From Agrypnia vestita (Eukaryota > Arthropoda > Insecta > Trichoptera > Phryganeidae): a DNA stretch of 64,000 bases. Positions 54,916-64,000 of this stretch are shown here, one piece after another (position 1 is the first letter of the stretch; the number at the start of each line of letters is the position of its first letter). The stretch covers positions 1 through 64,000 of the forward strand of contig JADDOH010011255.1 of NCBI GenBank assembly GCA_016648135.1, given 5' to 3'. The position numbers and the translations under genes are program-made. Under the pieces are notes generated by a model. That model worked only from the letters and a program-made list of their open reading frames with translations. It was not told the DNA's origin and did no database searches.

Positions 54916-55357
54916 AAAATTTTAAGAAAAAATGGAAAACATATTTTATTTATAATTAGATACTAACAGAATACAAGGTATACAAAAACACTACAGTTCT
55001 TTTAAATATATTTGACGGATTTGTCATTTACATTGTAGATATTATAGATATTTTATATTGTAGATATAAGATTTATGGTGATCATTAAATAATATTAACC
55101 TCGTTACCAACTAGCCAGTTGTTTCAAGTAGGATTAAAGTAAAATTTAGTTTAAACATCCGAGAAACGATCCGTTTCCGTAAAAATCTATGTTTTAAATG
55201 AACCTTTATCTTGATCCAACTTGAAAATACCGGGCCTAAGTGAGTTGAATAATATTTTATATTTTTTTCACTACCTAAGTTTCGAGAGAAACAGAATCTC
55301 TCGAAAAAAAATTTCGTAATATTAAACTCCCGTATAAGTAATAATTTTAAAATTATT
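54916..55357. other. AT-rich spacer, nothing recognised
   Basis: No gene or matched repeat. Confidence 0.4.
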
Positions 55358-55470
55358 TAATGATATACGCCCATATCCCAATTACGAGTGCCTTCGCCCT
55401 GCTCTAGCAACATGCATATTTATAATGTATCAATGAAATGCGATCAGGCAAGAATTTTCACAAGTCTTAC
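55358..55470 (-). pseudogene. LINE family B 3' UTR fragment
   Basis: ACGCCCATATCCCAATTACG, GTGCCTTCG and CTCTAGCAACATGCATATTT match the reverse complement of the 40300-40370 UTR. Confidence 0.65.
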
Positions 55471-55865
55471 GCATCGATTAGGCGTGTAGAGTACAAGTGG
55501 CGAACAAGCAAATAAAATAAAATTCGTAACAACAACATAGCAAATTTAAGAATTAGTGTTGCGTCGTAAATTTTTGAAAATAAGGATTCTTTATGAATTT
55601 CATATAAGTTAGCAGCTGAAATTTTGCACATATTACAATACACAATGACAATACATGAATCAACTATTCACTAATTAATCTAATTTGATAAGGGAAATTA
55701 TTTAATGATCTCGTCAAAAAAAGATGGCGCTAGTTCCCTACCCAAGTGATTTTATATGCTGAGTTTAATCTAAAAAGTAAAAAATTATATTACATGAAAT
55801 TTTTTTTAAAAACACATTTATATTTTAATAAGAAATACGTTTTCGGAAAAAACATTATTGCAACG

Positions 55866-56035
55866 AATTTTATTTCAGAATATCTTGAGTATGCCAAATT
55901 TTTCAGAACAGTACTGGATTTTTGTCACACGGACATCATTAATCAATCAATGATCATAATTAATGATGTCCCTGTGACAAAAATCCAGCACTGTTCTGAA
56001 AAATTTGGACACACTAAAATATTCTGAATGAAAAT
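55866..56035. repeat. Long imperfect hairpin
   Basis: Arms of about 78 bases surround a short AATCAATGATCATAATT-like centre near 55940-55958. Landmarks in the left arm are CAGAATATCTTGAG, CCAAATTTTTCAGAAC, TACTGGATTTTTGTCACA and GGACATCATTAAT. All recur inverted in the right arm with a handful of mismatches. An open frame running across (55746-56027) is incidental. Transcription would give a double-stranded RNA stem. Confidence 0.85.
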
Positions 56036-56149
56036 ATTGGTAAAAAGGAATTTAATAAAATTTGAAATAATATTTATCCTAGTGTAATGCTAGTAATTCG
56101 GAAGAATTTCATTACACAGATAAAGTATATTGCCAACAAAAACTCCAAA

Positions 56150-56725
56150 AATCAATATAGATGTTTCATTAGCGACATCTGTAGTCATTTAAATGGAATG
56201 AAAAAGCTTTGGTGCCGGCCGCGCTAAGGATTGTTACAACTCATTTGTGGAACGTGGCGTATAATTTAAATATATACAACTTCCAAAAAATTAGTAGCCA
56301 TGGTATTCTATCATGGGTGAATTTTCGAACGTTACATTGTATAAAGTGATCACTTGAGCCAGCCGTAAGCCCTATAGAATCTGACCACAACAACGTTAGC
56401 TAATGTTTTCCACTCCTATTGTGCACTCCGCGAAAACACCTAATTCTTTCAGGCACTCCCAACTATTATAGTACTCAATTTTAATTCCATTTCTTGTATG
56501 CCACCTAGTGAATAAGTAATAGTAAATAAGTTTTTTCTTTTCTAGCAGTAAGTTGTTTTGTAAGATAATAATTTTTCTGTGTAAAGCGCCCTTGAGGTGA
56601 GTATTCGCGAAAACGGCGCTATATAAGTTATCCAATTATTATTATTATTATGTACACCTAAAAGACTTCTTTACCTACTTTCCCATATAAATACAGTTTC
56701 GTCTCTGTGAGACATCTATAATATA
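56150..56725 (+). mobile_element. Family S element, split by a LINE tail
   Basis: CATGGGTGAATTTTCGAACG, GTATAAAGTGATCACTTGAG and the right end GTCTCTGTGAGACATCTATA match the 20.2 kb copy in the same orientation. About 270 bases between 56380 and 56655 are absent from that copy and hold an L2/CR1-like LINE 3' end. Confidence 0.7.
56390..56652 (+). repeat. L2/CR1-like LINE 3' end with ATT tail, nested
   Basis: GTAAAGCGCCCTTGAGGTGA, GCGAAAACGGCGCTATATAA and (ATT)n at 56635-56652 match the 28.5 and 35.0 kb copies in the opposite strand. Coding sequence is not recognisable. Confidence 0.75.
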
Positions 56726-58454
56726 CAAAAAAAAAAATTATCCAATTTTTTTAAAATTTATAGCACACTTAAATATAAACCTTTTTTTATGTAATATAAT
56801 TAATTTCAACTTCCTCTCGAGCAATTGCGCCTTCTTTGAGCCGACTTCTGGACAGATGTGGAAACCGTCTGCAGCAGTTATCGTCTGGTTAATTGGTTCA
56901 CATTCATCTCACGTTACAGGCGCAGTGCTAATGCATCCTTTTCAGCGTAAACACGATGAAGGATGCAGAGTAAACAATTCGACATAAACCGAGGACTTTG
57001 CGACATGGAAGCAGTAAAACTCCTCTTTAAGTATTATATAAAACAATGTTTTAAATTTTGTTATGTTTTTTTTAACGGTTTGTTTTATTTTCATTGTTGT
57101 TTAATGGGCATTGATGTTTACTTCATAGCTTTGTTCCTTTTTAGCTGTTATGTTATTTGTTTCTTACGAGTAGATATAACAAGAGAATTACAATATTGCG
57201 TAACGTTTTTCCCAGCCTCCAACACAACTAGGTATTGTATGTCACGACTTTTTTCGATTCTCGAGATTCAAAGCTTAAAATGTTGAAATCCCGGTAATTT
57301 TTAGGGATATTGATCATTAATTTAATCTAATTAATAAAAACAAACTATGTTTGAATACATATTTACATGTATAAAGTTCAGTATATTTTAAAGATATTAT
57401 TTGGGTAAAAAACACAAGTTGATTTAGTAAAACAAAACCAAAATTATTCATTGAAATATGTATCGATTCATTCTGTCGGACTTTGCTTTTTAATAAAATA
57501 AGCTTTCATAAATATTTTCATACATTGATTACAAAAAAAATATAGATATGTACGTTCATTACTACTTACTATTGTGAAATTGTATTTTTCAAATGACTTT
57601 TTCGTAATAATTTTCATTTCAACATTATTGAAACATGGTACCTATATCGTTCAAAAATCTATTTTAATCATATTTCTGAATATATTTTACTGTCGCCATC
57701 ATCTCACAACAAAATCTCTATTTTTTTATTTTTTTATTTAATTAATAATATACCTATATAATATTTTATTACAAAGATACCTTTAAAATATTAACAATTC
57801 TTTTTTTTGTATGTATGTATATTCCTCACCAAAAAGAATTACGATTTTTGTGTGTGGTTACAATCATATAGGTAGGTAATTTAATTTATTAGACAATGAG
57901 AAACGTAATATATTATTTATCTAATATATCAAAAATATTAATTAATAATACAATACATAGAATAAGCAGTCAAGAAAATAATAAAATAGAATAAGTAGTC
58001 AAAAGTTCATACATACAACCATGAATATTCTGAAAAATCTTAGACCCTTTTGCGATGTCTTGCTATTTGTACTTGTACAACAACCAATAAAGCACCGTAA
58101 GCTGGACTGGTGATTTTCGGGGTTGTTGCTCTTGGATCCCCAATGCACGTGCGTGCATTGTATTACACCGAAAAAAAATTCCTTGAAATTTCGGATACAC
58201 GAAACATACAATATACCTACACATTCAAAAATAATTTACCGATATTGCGGTAATTCGATAATAGAATTTAGCGATATTTACCTACCGGTAAATCGGTTTA
58301 CTGAGAACGGGTATTCCATGCCCTAGTTCTTTTTTATTTTACTGTTGTGCTACGGTTATGCCAAATCTTTTTGAGGCTACGCATATAGACGACAACAAAC
58401 GTGAGTAGAGGAATAATTTATAAAAATAATAAACAAAAATAAAATCATCGGGTT
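56726..58454. other. Spacer, nothing recognised
   Basis: 56820-56960 is GC-elevated. CAATGCACGTGCGTGCATTG near 58140 is a perfect 20-bp palindrome containing CACGTG. A 107-codon plus frame (56963-57286) is rich in Phe, Tyr and Cys as expected from T-rich DNA, and I do not call it a gene. Confidence 0.4.
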
Positions 58455-58540
58455 ACGTTTAATGGCCTAGAGCATTTCCTGAGCCGAGTTTCGAACCACG
58501 GCGCTCTGTTGTGTGAGTAAAGAATAACACGTTCGTTGAA
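58455..58540 (-). repeat. tRNA-like fragment, minus
   Basis: On minus, GTGGTTCGAAACTCGG (58499-58484) is a good B box (GGTTCGAAACTC). An A box is not convincing, so this is at most a SINE fragment. Confidence 0.4.
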
Positions 58541-59187
58541 ACAAAACGTATTGAATTACAGAGCGCGCGCTTTTGATATACACGGGCCTTTTTAAAAGCT
58601 CGCGTTTCCCTGCCAGTCCTGTGAGGAAAAAGATCACTTGTAGAAACTTTTTTGATCGCTAGATGAGCTAAAAAGGTGACTGAGTGGAGACCGGCAGGTG
58701 AAATGGGGGCGGGCCAAAAACCCTCCGATCAGATGATATATCCCCACCATTTTTCCTCCCATTTTCTCTCCTATTTTATTATTAGTTATTCTCGTTTATT
58801 TTTATTTTTGATTAATATGATAAATTTATGCTGATACGAGGATTTAATATAGTTCAACACAAAATTTCTAACCAGACCCTGATTTCATTGAATAATCTTT
58901 GATGCATTCATAATTTCTTCTTTAATTTCTTTGGAACCTTTTTCCCATTGGATGTGTTTTCTTCGTTTAAGTCCTCATCATTATATAAATTTTATTTTAA
59001 ATTAATTAAATGCGAATAAAATGTTCCATAGACAGGGAAAATATTCTAAGCGACGAATATAAAATGTTCCACACACAAGTAATAAATGCGAAATTAGTGG
59101 GAATCACGGAAAGTTTTGCAGCTAAAGTTTTTTATCCTTATTATATTGTGACTTTGTTAATAAATCTTACTTGTCGTCAATTTTACT
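58541..59187. other. Spacer, nothing recognised
   Basis: 58560-58720 is GC-elevated; the remainder is AT-rich without recognisable frames. Confidence 0.4.
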
Positions 59188-59533
59188 TACATCGTAGCGG
59201 CTGGGACATTTTTCTAGTAAATGGTCATACCTAGATATGTTATAATTTTACAACATATATGCATTTTGTAATATTTAGCAACTTATTCTGCTTTCAATCA
59301 ATAATTGAACAACAGAACATGAATGGAGTTTTTTTGTTGTTTGATATAAGAAGGTATTAGTATTATCTCCAAATGAAATAAAATAAGGTTAATCTTCTGC
59401 TACTCAGTTATCGATTTTATATAGAATAAGTTGCTTTCTTCAAAAATGATTATTACAAATTGCACATATGTTGTAAAATTTTAACATATCTATGACAATT
59501 TACTAGAAAAATATCCCACCCGTGACGATGGAA
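59188..59533. mobile_element. TIR element of about 345 bp
   Basis: The arms (about 59188-59298 and 59413-59533) share TTTTTCTAGTAAATGGTCAT, ATATGTTATAATTTTACAAC, ATATATGCA and GCAACTTATTCT in inverted order. The outer ends read CATCGTAGCGGCTGGGA and, inverted, CATCGTCACGGGTGGGA. No frames and no clear TSD. Confidence 0.8.
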
Positions 59534-59944
59534 TGCCTCATATCTATCTTTATTTAGTACCTACTCTATCTACTATAAGGCTATCATTGATGATCGTTAA
59601 TGACTTGTTAACAATTTGACGGCTTAAAATATAGTAAAATAAAATATATACTAAATATGTTATGCACGCTTATCCATGTGTTACAACATTATAAATAATG
59701 AAGTTAATGATTATTTTAATTGAAACAAGATGGCCGGCGCAGAAGTATTTTCCTCTCATGACGATGTGCGTGTTTAGTGTTAGTGCATTACACTAGTGAA
59801 GTATAAAGTTGCTACTTTGTTTATTTATATAATGGGCATTAGTGCACGTTAATGCGTTTGAGCAGCGCTCCTCAAATGCGTATACAACGGGCGGAATGAT
59901 TACTGTTTACAATTTTATATTAAAAATGAATGTCTTCCGCATGG
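59534..59944. other. Spacer, nothing recognised
   Basis: No gene or matched repeat. Confidence 0.4.
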
Positions 59945-60060
59945 CTCCTCCAACTAGCATCACGCCATTTCTCCGCAGAATTATACAGAGAGGATTGAAT
60001 GCCACACTCTTCTATCCTGGACATTTGCTTCAACCGCATTCATTCATCTTCCCGTGCACG
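59945..60060 (-). pseudogene. LINE family 2 polymerase tail, minus copy
   Basis: Minus translation gives MNAVEANVQDRRVWHSILSV, a stop, then FCGEMA and stop, aligning with the MNVAEA, CQDRRIWCSILSA and PSGETA blocks at 41540-41962. It ends GGCGTGATGCTAGTTGG on minus. Only about 40 residues are left. Confidence 0.75.
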
Positions 60061-60191
60061 CTCTTCGATGACGATTATAAAGTCAATGGAATATAAGCCA
60101 AGGACCAGATTAGGTTACAACAAATCATCATGCAATGGAGAAGTTTCATAGTGCTGATAATGTGATGTTTTGTAACATTTAACTAAAATAT

Positions 60192-60736
60192 TGTCACGTA
60201 TTGTGGCTGCAGGAGGTATTAATGAAAACGCTAGGATTTAATACAGGATTTATTGTTAACTGAATAATTAGTTATTCAAACGTACAAGGTCACTTATCAC
60301 TATGAAATGTAACGCTATTCCTTAAATTAAACTGTTTCACAAATTTATCACTCGATAAATAGACACTTTATATTCGCTTTGACACTTTATTCACTATTCA
60401 CTAGAATATTCCATCCAATTCCGCACTTATTAATTTCGCTTCGGTTTATCCCGCTACGTAAGAACTTTCCGGAATCTTCGCTTTCATTATCGCTGTCAGA
60501 TGCACGCGCCCAAAAAACTCCCTCCTTACTCCCGTGTGTCGTATTTATATTGGTTAACGCTATTATCTAGTCGTTTGCAGTATTTACTTGCAAGTTCTCG
60601 TTAATTCCAGATGTTCCTGGAAAGTTGCAGACGTTTCTGAAAGTTGGAGGTAATTCTAGATCCTCCGGTAGTATTGTGCCAACTTCAAACAACTGTCACT
60701 TGACAGAAGTGCGTGATTCTTTTTAACCTTGTTACA
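60192..60736 (-). mobile_element. Solo LTR, minus orientation, with 4-bp TSD
   Basis: On minus the unit begins TGTAACAAGG and ends ATACGTGACA, the TG...CA ends of an LTR. A TATA box (TATAAATACGAC, near 60550-60539) and a polyadenylation signal (CAATAAATCC, near 60255-60246) lie in the right order and spacing. It is flanked by ATAT on both sides (60188-60191 and 60737-60740). A 4-bp TSD fits Ty3/Gypsy-type retrotransposons. No internal coding region or second LTR is present, so recombination between LTRs probably removed the rest. TTCCTGGAA and related words lie in the upstream half. Confidence 0.75.
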
Positions 60737-60740
60737 ATAT

Positions 60741-63156
60741 ATACCAAAACTAATGAATTGGTGAAAAAAATTGATATCCTTCAATTTATTTCATATTGTA
60801 TTTAAAAATGGCAATTTGTTCGGAGCCAGGTTCTTTTTACCCTTAATTTTTCTACAGTTTGAACATCATTCTGTCATGTGGAATACTTAATGGTGTCTCA
60901 ATGTGAACGCAGTAACGATGAAGGCTTCACGAATCCAAGTTGAAGTAGGTTGACTTAGGTTTCACGAGTTAGGTCATCAGATTAGACTGGTCAGTAACGC
61001 CAAGGAGCCTAATTGACTCTTATCAACGGCGCTTGAAATAATTTTGAGGGATACTTGAACTTTAACTCAATGGGATGTGATCTGTAGGAAAAAATATATA
61101 CGAGCACTGCATTTGACTTAGACATACGTACATAATATGTAAAACATCCTATTTATTGACTTAATTTGAAGTATTCAATCCAGTTCGTATATCCTCTAAA
61201 ACGAAGGTTTACTCCAATTTTTCTCAATGCTTCGATATTAAATATATCGTTTAAATACTTGCAGCAACCAAAAAAATCTCGTTGTCGATTGTACTGTAAT
61301 AAAACAACTTTAGTTGTCAATTAGCAAACGATTTCTTTTGGACTGAGTCAATATGTTTAACGGCAAAATGCCTCTTTTGGTTTGACTTTTCTAGGATATT
61401 CTGCCGTGTTTCTAAGACCTATCCATTGCAAGGTTCATCATTAGAGATTTGATTTGATTTGTTGTGATTTAATATATTCCTATTCAAAACTAATATATTA
61501 TAATATATAGATTTTTTTTCATTGTGAAAGATTTTCTTTATTTATGTTTTATTATCTACCTTTATAATTTTTTTATATATGTACCTACATATTATTTAAT
61601 AAAATATATTTATAATCAAAATTCTAGGTTAGTTTAATTTTAATCTTGAAAGAGCATATATACGTACATGGCTCAGACACATATTTAGTTTTATTATTCA
61701 AAGTATACAATTTTACTATTGTTCCAATTATAAACAATTACAGCATCATTTTGAATGACGATTCACTGGTGAAGAAATGTGTGTGAAACTTGCGACATAA
61801 TATTTTAAAAACAATATTACAAAGATACAAAAAAAATCAAAACTTATTGAAAGTTATTGATTTCAGTTATTTAATCAAAACGCAGCGAATTTAAAACAAA
61901 ATACGTGTGTATCAAATTATTTTTTCGTTATTGTGTTTAATTACTCTAGTTTTCATTTTTATAATATTTAGTTTTATTTTCAATTTTTTATGTTCAGTTT
62001 TATAAAATAAAATACAAATTTAAATTGTGCAAGTGGAAAAAATTTAAATAAACATTTTACCCCATTAACTTAATTTACCGCCACCCACCCTCGCCGCTCA
62101 CGGATTCTCCCACTCGTTCAAATTACTCGCCCAATTTTCGCGGAGGGGGAGTTCCCACCAAGGATTATTCTAATTCACCCCAAACTCCCAAAGTGATAAA
62201 ATGTTCCAGAAGTGAGTGAAGAAACGGCGAGGAAATCAGACGAATTTGCATTTGAATCGGGTGAAAGCGATGGTTGACGCGATGGCAGACGATTGCCTTT
62301 TCAGACCTCCTCAGGGTCCGCATTATATTCCGTATTACTCTGAGCACTCTTAGAGGGACTTGAGCACGCGAAAATCGAGGAAAAGTTTCCAACTTCGGTG
62401 TACTGACGAAATCTTTTGATAATTTGCACGGTAGTCCCAGGCCGGGATTTGGATTTAATTCAGAGTAATTGAAATGCTTCTGAAGCGTGGGAATTATAAG
62501 GCGGTGGAAATTATTATTTTTGAAAGGAATTTTAAAGTTCGTACGCATTGTAAATTATAATTTTATGCATGGAAATGAATCTTTTCAATAGATGGAATTC
62601 TATTTATTTTCACCATCTCGTGTCTCATTACTTTGTATCTAAAAATTCGTATAATGACATAATGACATAAAACAAAATTTCAAAATATTTTTAATATGAA
62701 AAAACTTTAAATATCATAAATCGATAATGGTTAAGAAATCCTTGAATATACTCTTTCATAAATTAAAAACGTATCCGATCAAATTTTCTTCTTCTTCTTT
62801 CTGACATGATCTAATATTCTGTTCAGAAAAGCAAGCGAAGAGGTATCAACAGTTTGACTCATTGTCATTTGCTTATTGTTTCTCCCATCTGAATGTACAC
62901 TGTACAGTAGAACCTTGAAATCTTCATTAATCAGACCGACTCAACTACATTTATGTGCACCCCAGCCACATGAATTTCTCTATTTTGTTTTTCTTGTTAT
63001 TGTTCTTTTCTGTTTTGCTTTGACTTAAATATTTCATGTTATACGGTGTGGATCTCTGTAACTGGTCTACCAACTTGTTCAATATACTGTGCCATTATAA
63101 TAAATTGTGCTGTTGAGATTCCTGAAATAATTTTTTTTTAAAATCACTATATTATA
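60741..63156. other. Spacer with a GC-elevated island at 62.1-62.5 kb
   Basis: 62080-62460 is GC-elevated, begins ACCGCCACCCACCCTCGCCG and carries a 127-codon minus frame (62165-62548) that I cannot assign. It contains ATTTGCAT near 62245, a POU-type octamer. Elsewhere I see nothing. Confidence 0.35.
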
Positions 63157-63519
63157 CAGGGTTTCATAACTAGTACCAAAAACGTTACAGGTGGATTTCT
63201 GCCTTGATAATGAGTCGAAAATGTTTAAGCAACCATGACCTTATTTCAGTGGTAAAAAAATATATTTTAAATTTTTGCAAAGTTTTTATCAAGAAGTTGT
63301 ATAAAAGTGAATGAATTTTTCATAGCGATATAGGTTACTGTAATGATCTATTAACTTTGTGCAAAAACTAAGTCAGAAATATTGAAAAAAAAAGCAAACT
63401 TTGACATGGAATATCTCATAACTATTGATATTCGGCCATGGATGCTTTAACATTTTCGACTCACTATCAAGGCAGGAAATCACTTGTTAATTTTTTGCTA
63501 CTAGCTATGAGACACTCTG
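63157..63519. mobile_element. CAGGGT-type TIR element, 363 bp
   Basis: Left end CAGGGTTTCATAACTAGTAC, right end inverted CAGAGTGTCTCATAGCTAGT. The arms share TGCCTTGATAATGAGTCGAA and AATGTTTAAGCA, and the family words also found at 46547-47069. TA lies on both sides (63155-63156 and 63520-63521). No transposase. Confidence 0.88.
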
Positions 63520-63711
63520 TATATGCACCTTAAATGTATGCGATAGAAACATACTTCCGCTGTGACCCAATCCCTCACCAATAAGGGATTAAGTTCATCT
63601 CTATACAATTTTATACTCTGTGGTTGCGCACTATATATTTATGTGTGCACTGTGTTGTCAAACCACGTGCGCGCGCACCAATGAACATTGCCATGTAAAT
63701 CTATACTAATA

Positions 63712-64000
63712 TTAGGTCCTTACATATGAAATTGGCGTTTAGTATGGAAGGAACATAAAGCCGATTTTTTTTATTATAATATATTTATTTAATCAAAGTA
63801 TGTACCATTGCTATCTATGCACTTTTGCCATCTCACAGGTAGTTCATCGATCCCTTTACTAAAAAAACCATTCGGATGGGAATCAATAAAACCTTTGAAG
63901 GCGGTTTGGACTGCCCCATCGGAGTTGAAGTTTTTCCTTTGCAAGAAGTTATCCAAATTTCGAAAAAAATGGTAATCTGTTGCGGCAAGGTCCGGAGAGT
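63712..64000 (-). mobile_element. Mariner transposon, 3' part, cut by the window edge
   Basis: The terminal repeat TTAGGTCCTTACATATGAAA starts at 63712 directly after TA (63710-63711), the mariner target. It is followed by a short UTR and the end of the transposase gene. The rest of the element lies beyond the window. Confidence 0.92.
63789..64000 (-). CDS. Mariner transposase, C-terminal 69 residues
   Basis: The frame enters from the window edge as SPDLAATDYHFFRNLDNFLQ, continues through DGAVQTAFKGFIDS and ends RWQKCIDSNGTYFD at the stop 63789-63791. The D of ATDYHF is the third catalytic aspartate of the DD34D triad, and the R-W-Q-K-C-I-D end is typical of mariner transposases of the cecropia-like type. 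Transposases of this kind cut at TA and move the element by cut and paste in the nucleus. No stop or frameshift interrupts the visible part, so the copy is younger than the fragment at 3.5 kb. Whether the N-terminal domain is intact cannot be seen here. Confidence 0.93.
   Translation of the reverse strand, partial: SPDLAATDYHFFRNLDNFLQRKNFNSDGAVQTAFKGFIDSHPNGFFSKGIDELPVRWQKCIDSNGTYFD

Noticed and set aside
55746..56027. 93-codon plus frame as a gene
   Set aside because: It runs through both arms of a hairpin, so the protein would be encoded by an inverted repeat.
59842..60096. 84-codon plus frame as a gene
   Set aside because: The reverse strand translates to the tail of LINE family 2, which accounts for the sequence.
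60610..60650. STAT or heat-shock element (TTCCTGGAA, TTTCTGAAA) as a host enhancer
   Set aside because: The words lie inside the solo LTR, so any regulatory role would belong to the retroelement; short matches alone are not evidence.

Overview
The window reads as AT-rich insect DNA that is almost entirely non-coding and repetitive. I infer an insect genome, perhaps lepidopteran, from the mariner and pogo-like transposon remnants, the many LINE 3' ends, tRNA-derived SINE heads and recurring GTAGGTACCTA-type motifs. The species cannot be fixed from the sequence. I find no host protein-coding gene that I can defend: every recognisable reading frame is a transposon or retrotransposon relic, and the remaining open frames are short and anonymous. 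The window most likely lies in a gene-poor intergenic interval or a very large intron.

Layout. 0-10 kb: a long-inverted-repeat element, a 279-bp unit in three tandem copies, a small GTGGGGTATAAAA palindromic element beside an old mariner-type transposase fragment, and two non-autonomous hAT elements with perfect 8-bp target-site duplications (TSDs). 10-20 kb: palindromic elements with hammerhead-ribozyme-like cores, a 1-kb inverted repeat enclosing a LINE 3' end, a broken LINE reverse-transcriptase end at 16.1-16.6 kb, a SINE head and another LINE end. 20-30 kb: a LINE end, more palindromic hammerhead-like elements, an internally deleted pogo-like transposon encoding a psq-type helix-turn-helix, a TTAA-flanked inverted-repeat element with a 14-G run, and two LINE ends. 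30-43 kb: several LINE ends, one nested in another with a 12-bp TSD, a possible LTR-retrotransposon leader, and several dispersed families. 43-50 kb: a perfect 7-bp minisatellite, TIR elements (one nested inside another repeat) and a near-identical 635-bp tandem duplication. 50-64 kb: LINE ends, a long hairpin, a nested LINE 3' tail, a solo LTR with a 4-bp TSD, a TIR element with TA duplication, and a mariner transposase C-terminus cut by the right edge.

The most interesting theme is that at least five otherwise different repeat families share one small architecture: a CTGANGA-like heptamer, a hairpin, GAAA (or a one-base variant), a short palindrome starting AC and ending GU, one non-G base, and then a strand that pairs with the bases just before CTGANGA. 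This is the type I hammerhead ribozyme layout with a minimal palindromic stem III, as known from Penelope-like elements and retrozymes. Several copies form head-to-head palindromes with one core in each arm. The assignment is by eye and untested.
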